Source: an uncultured Collinsella sp. (GTDB lineage Bacteria; Actinomycetota; Coriobacteriia; Coriobacteriales; Coriobacteriaceae). From it: 12,683 nucleotides of DNA. Positions within the stretch are counted from its first letter, which is position 1. Every line of letters begins with the position of its first letter. The notes beneath the pieces are model-generated. The model did not search any database. It had not been told where the DNA came from and worked only from the letters and a program-made list of their open reading frames with translations. The translations under genes were made by a program, and so were the position numbers. The stretch lies in contig CAMQJB010000054.1 of assembly GCA_947002045.1 (NCBI GenBank), positions 1 through 12,683 of the forward strand. The letters are read 5' to 3'. This document shows positions 7,696-12,683 of this stretch, in pieces.

Positions 7696-9237
7696 CTACT
7701 GAGTGGTGCTGAGCGAACGCCTGACCGCATCGTGCCAACCGTCCAGGTTGCGCTCGCGACGCTCAACGGACATATGGGGATGGAACGTCTTGACGATCTG
7801 GGCGTTTTGCTCCAGCTCCTCCAGATCCTCCCAATACCCAACCGCAAGACCCGCCAAGTACGCGGCACCGATTGCCGTGGTCTCCACCGTCTCGCATTGC
7901 AGTACAGGGATATCCAGCAAGTCTGCCTGGAACTGCATGATGAACTCGTTGCGCGAGGCACCGCCATCGACGGACAGGCGCTCAATCGAAAGACCCACAT
8001 CCTGCTCCATGGCACGCAGCACGTCATAGCTCTGATAGGCCATGGACTCGCAAGCGGCGCGCACGATGGTCGCTCGAGTCGAAGCTCCAGTCAGACCGCA
8101 TACGATGCCGCGGGCGTGCGCGTCCCACCAAGGTGCACCCAAGCCCGCAAAAGCGGGGACAAAGTAGCATCCCTCGTTATCGCCGATCGAAGAGGCGAGC
8201 TGTGCCGATTCGGATACGTTGGAGATAACGCCCATGTTGTCGCGCAGCCAGTTCATCGTTGAGCCGGCGGCAAAAATAGAGCCCTCGAGCGCATAGCTGA
8301 CCTTGCCGTCCGCAGCGATACCGATGGTGGAGACCAGGCCATTCTTGGATTCGACGATCTCGTCGCCGGTATTCATGAGCATAAAGCAGCCCGTGCCATA
8401 GGTGTTTTTGGTCTGGCCGGGATGGAAGCAGCAGTGACCGAACAGCGACGCCTGCTGGTCGCCCGCCACACCCATGATGGGCGGCATGTTGGTCATGATG
8501 TCGCTCGCTACGCGGCCGTAGTCACCGGCGCTCCAACGGACCTCGGGCATCATGGCACGCGGGATGTCGAAGAGAGCCAGCAGGTCATCGTCCCAGTCCA
8601 GCGTATGAATATTGAAAAGCGCCGTGCGGCTGGCGTTGGTGTAGTCGGTGGCGAAGGTTTGGCCGCCGGTGAGGTTATAGATGAGCCAGGTATCGATGGT
8701 GCCAAACATGAGGTCGCCCGCTGCCGCGCTCTCGCGCGCGCCGTCGACGTTGTCGAGAATCCACTGCACCTTGGAGGCCGAGAAATACGGGTCGAGCGTA
8801 AGGCCGGTGCGGGAACGCACCAGCTCCTCGCGGCCCTGCTCGGCCAGTTTATCGATTGTCGAGGCGGTGCGGCGACACTGCCACACGATGGCGTTGTAGA
8901 TAGGCTGGCCACTCACGCGGTCCCACACCACCGTGGTCTCGCGCTGGTTGGAGATACCGATGGCGGCGATGCGATCGGAATGGATGCCGCTCTTAAACTG
9001 GACCTCCATCATCACGCCGATCTGGCTGGCAAGCACCTCCGTGGGATCCTGCTCCACCCAGCCGGGGCGCGGGAAGCTGGTTTTGACGCTACGACGTGCC
9101 TGGGCGACAATGCAGCCGTACTCGTCGACGATGGTCGCGAGCACCGAGGTGGTGCCGCAGTCGAGCGCCATGATGTAGGAACCGCCAAAGTTAAACGAGG
9201 CATCTTCCATGCCCAGGCTGCCCAGATTCAACGACAT
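7696..9237 (-). CDS. glpK: Glycerol kinase
   Basis: ATP-dependent phosphorylation of glycerol to glycerol-3-phosphate, 513 residues, FGGY carbohydrate kinase fold. Seen: phosphate loop ALDCGTTS (24-31), NQRETT (97-102), YNAIVWQCRRT, DTWLIYNLTGG, DYTNASRT, the catalytic aspartate at about 260 in GVAGDQQASLFG, and KNTYGTGCFMLMNTG. The GKGGTRIP loop that binds fructose-1,6-bisphosphate in E. coli is replaced by a segment around 241-255. That segment also lacks the histidine phosphorylated by HPr in enterococcal enzymes, so neither control is expected. The phosphate loop has Cys27 where E. coli has Gln. About 16 extra N-terminal residues precede the kinase; ATG 9235-9237 is favoured by AAAGGTG just upstream. 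Thirteen bases separate it from the upstream gene, so an operon is likely. No facilitator gene (glpF) lies nearby. Confidence 0.97.
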   Translation of the reverse strand: MSLNLGSLGMEDASFNFGGSYIMALDCGTTSVLATIVDEYGCIVAQARRSVKTSFPRPGWVEQDPTEVLASQIGVMMEVQFKSGIHSDRIAAIGISNQRETTVVWDRVSGQPIYNAIVWQCRRTASTIDKLAEQGREELVRSRTGLTLDPYFSASKVQWILDNVDGARESAAAGDLMFGTIDTWLIYNLTGGQTFATDYTNASRTALFNIHTLDWDDDLLALFDIPRAMMPEVRWSAGDYGRVASDIMTNMPPIMGVAGDQQASLFGHCCFHPGQTKNTYGTGCFMLMNTGDEIVESKNGLVSTIGIAADGKVSYALEGSIFAAGSTMNWLRDNMGVISNVSESAQLASSIGDNEGCYFVPAFAGLGAPWWDAHARGIVCGLTGASTRATIVRAACESMAYQSYDVLRAMEQDVGLSIERLSVDGGASRNEFIMQFQADLLDIPVLQCETVETTAIGAAYLAGLAVGYWEDLEELEQNAQIVKTFHPHMSVERRERNLDGWHDAVRRSLSTTQ

Positions 9238-9250
9238 CGCTTACACCTTT

Positions 9251-9994
9251 CTATTGCATCGGGTCGGACAGGACCCGCTCGATCTCTGATGCGGGAAGTG
9301 CGCCTTGGCGCAGGATCTGAAGCTCGCCATGCTTAAACGTCACGATGGTCGAAGCGTCGCGGCACGGGGTCTCGCCCGCGTCGACGGCCAGATCAACCCC
9401 CTCCAGAATACGGTCCTCAACGTCGGCAAAGCTTGCCGGCGCGGGCGCGCCGTGCGTATTGGCGCTGGTGCAGGCAAGAGGGCTGCCGCAGGCGCGGATG
9501 AGCGCTTGCACCACGGGCGAGGCCGAAGCGCGAAGTGCCACCGTGTCGTCGGCGGCGCGCATAAAGGTCGGCACGCAGGGGGCCGCCTTGACCACGATAG
9601 TCAGGGCGCCCGGCCAGCATCGTCGGGCGAGCACGCGGGCCTCATGAGGGATATCCACGCCATAGCGATCGAGTGCCTCGGCATCATCAACCAGCCAGGC
9701 AACCGTTTGCGTGAGCTCGCGCTGCTTGAGGGTAAAGATACGACGATAGCCGGTACCGAGTGCGGGGACCGCGGCGCCGTTGACGGTGACCTGCGGATCG
9801 CGCGGCCACGGCAGAGGTTCACTTGTATCTTGTGGAACGGCATCCGAGAAGGCGTTGACTGCCACGGCGACACCGTAGACCGTCTCGGTTGGAATAAGCG
9901 CCAGGCCACCGCGACCGAGTAGCTCGGCCGTACGCTCGACGGCGAGCCGATGCGGCTCACGCGCTCCCTCGAATACCCGATAGACCGTCTGCAT
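9251..9994 (-). CDS. Threonylcarbamoyl-AMP synthase (Sua5/YrdC/TsaC family)
   Basis: Makes threonylcarbamoyl-AMP from threonine, bicarbonate and ATP, the first step of t6A37 modification of ANN-decoding tRNAs. It has 247 residues. YrdC-domain marks: LIPTETVYGVAV at about 33-44, LARRCWPGALTIVVKA at about 122-136, TVALRASASP at about 151-160, and CTSANTHGAPAP at about 175-186 (SxN motif). The normal short stretch between TVYG and the K-x-R motif (Lys90, Arg92) is replaced by about 35 Pro-rich residues (48-83). After KQR the usual Pro and PL are missing. Activity is therefore likely but not certain. No long Sua5 C-terminal domain is present. The ribosome site AAGGGG is about 12 bases before the ATG. 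The gene directly precedes glpK. Adjacency to prmC, here interrupted by hicAB, is a common pattern. Confidence 0.88.
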   Translation of the reverse strand: MQTVYRVFEGAREPHRLAVERTAELLGRGGLALIPTETVYGVAVAVNAFSDAVPQDTSEPLPWPRDPQVTVNGAAVPALGTGYRRIFTLKQRELTQTVAWLVDDAEALDRYGVDIPHEARVLARRCWPGALTIVVKAAPCVPTFMRAADDTVALRASASPVVQALIRACGSPLACTSANTHGAPAPASFADVEDRILEGVDLAVDAGETPCRDASTIVTFKHGELQILRQGALPASEIERVLSDPMQ

Positions 9995-10012
9995 GTGTAT
10001 GCCAGCCCCTTA

Positions 10013-10081
10013 CGCTCTGGTGAAAGTTTGTTTACTGTGGGGCATTCTCGCACGAAACGTTCAACCTATTTGCCCAGAGCG
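10013..10081. repeat. Widely spaced 8-base inverted repeat in the hicB-tsaC gap
   Basis: CGCTCTGG (10013-10020) and its complement CCAGAGCG (10074-10081) are separated by 53 bases in the 134-base gap before the threonylcarbamoyl-AMP synthase gene. They could pair in the leader RNA or flank a regulator site. The arms are short and chance is plausible. I saw no convincing promoter or terminator in this gap. Confidence 0.3.
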
Positions 10082-10128
10082 CATGTTGGTTTGGTGAGCG
10101 GCTCTAGTAGTCGGTGAAAGTGAGGGGG

Positions 10129-10575
10129 TTATTGGACTGCGACGAACTTCTTTGGCCTGCCGGCGTGGCGTTCTTGGGCGGCGTAGCGCTCGATGCTGTC
10201 TATCGTTATCATCCGACGGCCGTCGACGAGTTCAACATCGAGCTTTCCGGCTTTGACCAGCGCGGTAATCCGCGGAGCGGAAACTTTGAGGTCCAGCGCT
10301 GCGTCTTTAAATGTTCGGCACGCCGCTTCCCGAGCGTCCTCGTGGTCGATTTCGACTGAAAGGGTCACGACCTCGGCCAAGCGTTCGTACCCTGCCGGAG
10401 TCAAACCGTTGTTGAGGTCGTCGGCCAAAAACGCCATCAGTGCCTCGGTGGCATGGGCAATCGCTTCTTCGCGCGTATCGCCATCGGCAAAGGCGCCGGG
10501 AATCTGCGGGAAGCTAGCGCAGTAACCGTCGTCTTCTTTTATGAGAACGCAGTCATAGGTAAATCGCTGCCTCAT
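10129..10575 (-). CDS. hicB: HicB-family antitoxin with excisionase/MerR-like DNA-binding domain
   Basis: Antitoxin partner of HicA, 148 residues. The first ~55 residues are the HicB partial RNase-H fold: FTYDCVLIKEDDGYCASFPQIPGAFADGDTREEAIAHATEALMAFL. The back half is neither the ribbon-helix-helix nor the Cro-type helix-turn-helix usual for HicB. About 88-141 (FKDAALDLKVSAPRITALVKAGKL, then GRRMITIDSIERYAA and HAGRPKK) reads like the excisionase/MerR type: helix-turn-helix, small wing, and a pattern G-R-x-x-I-x-x-x-S-I-E-R-Y. The ATG at 10573-10575 has GGAGG four bases before it. The frame is open 15 codons further, but that would overlap hicA without a ribosome site. It lies 11 bases after the hicA stop. 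It probably represses its own promoter at 10798-10826. Confidence 0.9.
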   Translation of the reverse strand: MRQRFTYDCVLIKEDDGYCASFPQIPGAFADGDTREEAIAHATEALMAFLADDLNNGLTPAGYERLAEVVTLSVEIDHEDAREAACRTFKDAALDLKVSAPRITALVKAGKLDVELVDGRRMITIDSIERYAAQERHAGRPKKFVAVQ

Positions 10576-10586
10576 TTTGCCTCCAA

Positions 10587-10772
10587 CTACCATCCAGCTT
10601 GGCGACGAATACTTGCCCACGTGCCCTTCTTTGGTCGATCACCACCAGAACCGTTCACGGTGACAACGCGGTCACCAGAAACATACTTAGCATGACTACC
10701 GACTTGCGCGACCTTCACGAATCCATCGTGCTTGAGTAGGGCAATGATTTCCCGAAAGGTAGGAGGTTGCAT
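10587..10772 (-). CDS. hicA: HicA-family mRNA interferase toxin
   Basis: Toxin of a type II toxin-antitoxin pair, 61 residues, a usual length. HicA proteins fold like a double-stranded-RNA-binding domain and cut mRNA with a single histidine. Here that is His27 in VGSHAKYVSG. The C-terminal signature PKKGTWASIRRQAGW matches the family's KKGTLxSILKQAG. The catalytic histidine is intact, so the toxin is presumably functional. The ATG at 10770-10772 is preceded by AGAGG at about 8 bases. The toxin gene comes first and hicB follows after 11 bases, the normal order. The pair is likely a mobile insertion between prmC and the t6A gene. Confidence 0.93.
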   Translation of the reverse strand: MQPPTFREIIALLKHDGFVKVAQVGSHAKYVSGDRVVTVNGSGGDRPKKGTWASIRRQAGW

Positions 10773-10797
10773 GGGCCGACCTCTTTCAGCCGTCCTA

Positions 10798-10826
10798 ATT
10801 ATAAACTACTTTATAATTTTTGCTAA
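10798..10826 (-). promoter_or_regulatory. hicAB promoter with overlapping palindromic operator
   Basis: On the minus strand TTAGCA (10821-10826), 17 bases, then TATAAT (10798-10803) form a good housekeeping promoter 25 bases upstream of hicA. A perfect palindrome, 8-base arms ATTATAAA/TTTATAAT around a 4-base centre (10798-10817), covers the whole -10 box and most of the spacer. That layout is expected for an autorepressed toxin-antitoxin operon. HicB is the obvious candidate binder, but that is inferred. The stretch is strikingly AT-rich compared with its surroundings. Confidence 0.75.
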
Positions 10827-10840
10827 CCAGTTAATAAATA

Positions 10841-12091
10841 TTACTGGCGCTGTTTGGGCTCGGTGACGATGGCTCGAACGATACGGGGACGATCGGTGAG
10901 GTCGCGGACGATGCGCACGTCCGAGAGACCCGCCTGGCGGCAGAGCTCGGCGGCGGCGTCGAGGGCGCCCTCGTAGAGCTCGCAGGCAAACAGGCCGCCG
11001 GCGCGCAGCATATAGGGCGCCGCATTGAGCAGGCGGCGGAAGATATCAAGGCCGTCGGCACCGCCCTCGAGCGCCAAATCGGGCTCGAAGTCCTTGACCT
11101 CGTGCGGTAGCGAGCGCATGACGTCAGTCGGAATGTAGGGCGGGTTGGAGACGAGCACGTCGAAGGTGCCCCATTCCTCGCGGGGGATAGAGCTCACCAG
11201 GTTTGTGAGGTTGAAGGCGACCTCATCGGACGTAAGCCCGAGCGCGTCGCGGTTTTTGGTGGCCAGGTCGATGGCACGCGGCTCGATATCGGTAGCGGTG
11301 CAGACGACATGCCCGCGGCGCTCCCAGGCAAGGGAAAGCGAGATGCAGCCCGTGCCGCAGCCGACCTCGAGAACGCGGGCAGTGCGGGGCTCGACCGGAG
11401 CGGGCGCGGCGGCATCCTCCGTCAGAGACGCCTCGTGGTCGGCGCCTTCGATGGCGATGCCGTATTCGTCGAGCTCGGGCTCAGCGGCCTCCTCGGCCTC
11501 GGTCTCTGCTGCCTGCGCGGCGGCTTCCTCGGCCTCGCGATCGGCCAGTTCCTCGGCATAGGCGCGGCTGCCCAGTACATCGCTACCCAACGCCGCCTCG
11601 TCGGCAGCTGTGAGGTTGGCGGCACGGCGCTCGGCCGTCGCTCGCTCGTCGGCCAATGCGGCTTCGGCCTTGCGCGCTTGCTCGACTTCATCGTTCCAGG
11701 GCAGCTCAACGCGCTGACGGGCGGCAGCCTCGGGACTCAGCACCTCGGCATCCAGATAATTGAGGACTTCCTCGACGAGCATCTCGGTCTCGGGACGCGG
11801 AATGAGTACGCCGGGGGCGCACGCGACGTCGATCATGCGGAACTGCGTGCTGCCGGTGATGTACTGCAGCGGCTCGCCCTTGGCGCGGCGGACGACCGCC
11901 GCGTGCATGGTCTCGAGCTGCGCCGCATCGAGCGTCTCGTCCATACGCATATATAAGTCAATGCGCGCCAGACCCGTGGCAGCGCAGAGCAGCCACTCGG
12001 CAGAAAGTCGGGGGTGTTCCTCGCCGCGCTCGGCCAGGTACTCCTTGGTCCACTCGAGACAACGCTTGATGGTCCAGATCTCGTTTGCCAT
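10841..12091 (-). CDS. prmC: Release factor glutamine methyltransferase with large acidic insert
   Basis: Methylates the GGQ glutamine of peptide-chain release factors using S-adenosylmethionine. The N-terminal helical domain is at about 1-112, ending IPRPETEMLVEEVLNYL. The methyltransferase domain has the SAM loop EVGCGTG at about 242-248 and the catalytic NPPY at 316-319. The protein is 416 residues against about 280 normally. The excess, about 114-235, is a low-complexity Ala/Glu-rich segment (many Ala-Glu-Glu and Ala-Ala-Glu runs) between the domains. It contains no frameshift. ATG 12089-12091 is chosen because GGGGAGGG precedes it and a promoter lies at 12140-12166. The further upstream ATG at 12164-12166 falls inside the -35 box. 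prfA is not seen upstream in the window. Confidence 0.95.
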   Translation of the reverse strand: MANEIWTIKRCLEWTKEYLAERGEEHPRLSAEWLLCAATGLARIDLYMRMDETLDAAQLETMHAAVVRRAKGEPLQYITGSTQFRMIDVACAPGVLIPRPETEMLVEEVLNYLDAEVLSPEAAARQRVELPWNDEVEQARKAEAALADERATAERRAANLTAADEAALGSDVLGSRAYAEELADREAEEAAAQAAETEAEEAAEPELDEYGIAIEGADHEASLTEDAAAPAPVEPRTARVLEVGCGTGCISLSLAWERRGHVVCTATDIEPRAIDLATKNRDALGLTSDEVAFNLTNLVSSIPREEWGTFDVLVSNPPYIPTDVMRSLPHEVKDFEPDLALEGGADGLDIFRRLLNAAPYMLRAGGLFACELYEGALDAAAELCRQAGLSDVRIVRDLTDRPRIVRAIVTEPKQRQ

Positions 12092-12139
12092 GGGGCCCTC
12101 CCCTCTTAAGCGCCGGACGGCGCGCGAATGTCGGAGCAG

Positions 12140-12166
12140 ATTGTACGCGAGGCCAGCGCATGGCAA
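12140..12166 (-). promoter_or_regulatory. Probable prmC promoter
   Basis: On the minus strand TTGCCA (12161-12166) and TACAAT (12140-12145) each match five of six consensus bases. The spacer is 15 bases, rather short; shifting the -35 by one or two bases gives 16-17 with a weaker match. Transcription would start near 12133, leaving about 40 bases before the chosen prmC ATG. Confidence 0.5.
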
Positions 12167-12265
12167 GGGGCGATTGAAGGCGATTATCGAGAATCAGCCC
12201 AGAATTTTGCTTGGAACCTGCCTAAAATGTTCATTCGTCGACGTCTAAATCTGCATTCGTCAAGC

Positions 12266-12286
12266 TTTTGGCAAGGTTGCCCAAAA
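12266..12286. repeat. Near-perfect short palindrome in the prmC upstream region
   Basis: TTTTGGCAA (12266-12274) and TTGCCCAAAA (12277-12286) are complementary apart from one bulged C, around a two-base centre. It could be a dimeric regulator site upstream of prmC or part of a larger repeat. It lies 100 bases upstream of the proposed -35 box, which is far for a repressor site. Confidence 0.35.
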
Positions 12287-12338
12287 CTGACCAATATCTA
12301 ACCAAGAACTTGCCACATCGCTTGACGCACGACCCATC

Positions 12339-12371
12339 AAAAATCGCCCCGCGACTTCTTGGACGATTTTT
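12339..12371. repeat. AT-rich inverted repeat ending in T run
   Basis: AAAAATCG (12339-12346) and CGATTTTT (12364-12371) form an 8-pair stem with a 17-base loop. The plus strand ends in six T residues and the minus strand shows a similar T run. It could act as a weak terminator in either direction, but the stem is AT-rich and unstable, so this is a tentative entry. Confidence 0.25.
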
Positions 12372-12467
12372 TGAGCATTATTTTGGTAATCGACCGACGC
12401 TTTAAGCAGGTAAATGGCCCATAGGCTACCAAGTCAGCCCAAATAAACCAACATAGCAATTTCCCAA

Positions 12468-12555
12468 AATGATCCGTAGGGGACGGAGGAAAACGGATCA
12501 CTGGCACCGCATCGATGCAGAATGATCCGTTTTCCTCCGTCCCCAAGGGATCATT
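12468..12555. repeat. Long nested inverted repeat, REP-doublet (REPIN)-like
   Basis: Two 22-base arms (12479-12500 and 12523-12544) are perfect reverse complements around a 22-base centre that itself holds GCATCGATGC (12509-12518). The symmetry continues outward through AATGATCC (12468-12475) and GGATCATT (12548-12555) with two mismatches in between, giving about 33 pairs. Within each arm TGATCCGT recurs in inverted form (12470-12477 with 12493-12500; 12523-12530 with the degenerate 12548-12553). Every half is thus a small palindrome around the G-rich motif GGGGACGGAGG or its complement. That two-level symmetry is the hallmark of REP doublets spread by RAYT-type Y1 transposases. No transposase is in this window. 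Confidence 0.7.
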
Positions 12556-12635
12556 CAAGTGCCAACCAAGATAACGCCGATGTCTTGACAATGCCAGCGA
12601 GCGGGTCGCATTTGAGACAAGGTGACGTGAAATCA

Positions 12636-12660
12636 AAACCACCCCTAAAAGGGGTGGTTT
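12636..12660. terminator. Strong hairpin, probable bidirectional terminator
   Basis: AAACCACCCCT (12636-12646) and AGGGGTGGTTT (12650-12660) form a perfect 11-pair stem with a 3-base loop. On the minus strand the stem is followed by TGATTT, continuing the TTTT at the stem base. On the plus strand it is followed by GCTCTT. The minus-strand side looks the better terminator and would end a gene lying beyond the right edge. A small repeat, AGGGT/ACCCT, follows at about 12667-12679. Confidence 0.6.
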
Positions 12661-12683
12661 GCTCTTAGGGTATAACCCTTGGA

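Larger units (their letters stand above)
12092..12683. other. Long non-coding region upstream of prmC
   Basis: Nearly 600 bases without a credible gene, more AT-rich than the surroundings. It contains the prmC promoter, two copies of CATTCGTC spaced 22 bases apart (12232-12239, 12254-12261), several inverted repeats, the REPIN-like element and a terminal hairpin, each listed separately. A 101-codon minus-strand frame (12337-12642) crosses the inverted repeat and shows no protein-family features, so it is not called. The gap may mark an insertion or rearrangement site. Confidence 0.7.

Noticed and set aside
12164..12166. Upstream ATG as the prmC start, adding 25 residues
   Set aside because: It overlaps the likely -35 box, lacks a ribosome site, and the added residues do not resemble a PrmC N-terminus.
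12468..12555. Possible CRISPR array
   Set aside because: The repeats alternate in orientation and form nested palindromes without regular unique spacers. No cas gene is present.
12337..12642. Minus-strand open frame of 101 codons upstream of prmC
   Set aside because: It runs straight through the inverted repeat, ends in the AT-rich repeat, and shows no family features. I saw no good ribosome site before its ATG.

Overview
The window is a stretch of a GC-rich bacterial chromosome with every recognisable gene on the minus strand, so it reads from high to low coordinates. Protein sequences, base composition and gene content suggest an anaerobic gut actinobacterium of the Coriobacteriia, most likely Collinsella-like. 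That placement is recognition from memory, not a search.

Layout in reading order: (1) 12683-12092 is non-coding. It holds a strong hairpin (12636-12660, probably a terminator), a long nested inverted repeat that looks like a REP doublet/REPIN (12468-12555), smaller repeats, and a promoter for the next gene. (2) prmC (12091-10841), the release-factor glutamine methyltransferase, carries a large acidic insert. (3) hicA-hicB (10772-10129) is a toxin-antitoxin pair with its own promoter. A perfect 8+4+8 palindrome overlaps the -10 box. (4) A threonylcarbamoyl-AMP synthase gene (9994-9251) is followed 13 bases later by glpK, glycerol kinase (9237-7696). (5) upp, uracil phosphoribosyltransferase (7573-6926). 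(6) The F1Fo ATP synthase operon atpI-B-E-F-H-A-G-D-C (6656 to the left edge), with atpC cut after 51 codons.

The order prmC - sua5/tsaC - upp - atp is an old arrangement also seen in Bacillus-type genomes. Here it is interrupted by hicAB and by glpK. The atp genes are tightly packed: two TAATG stop/start fusions, an 11-base overlap, and gaps of 3-15 bases. The exception is 125 structured bases before atpE, where the high-copy c subunit needs extra translation. The c-subunit residues indicate a proton-coupled enzyme.

No wholly new multi-gene system is evident. The points most worth a second look are the REPIN-like element, the HicB antitoxin with an excisionase/MerR-type DNA-binding end, the ~120-residue acidic insert in PrmC, a signal-peptide-like start on the ATP synthase b subunit, and a 12-residue insert in the alpha subunit.
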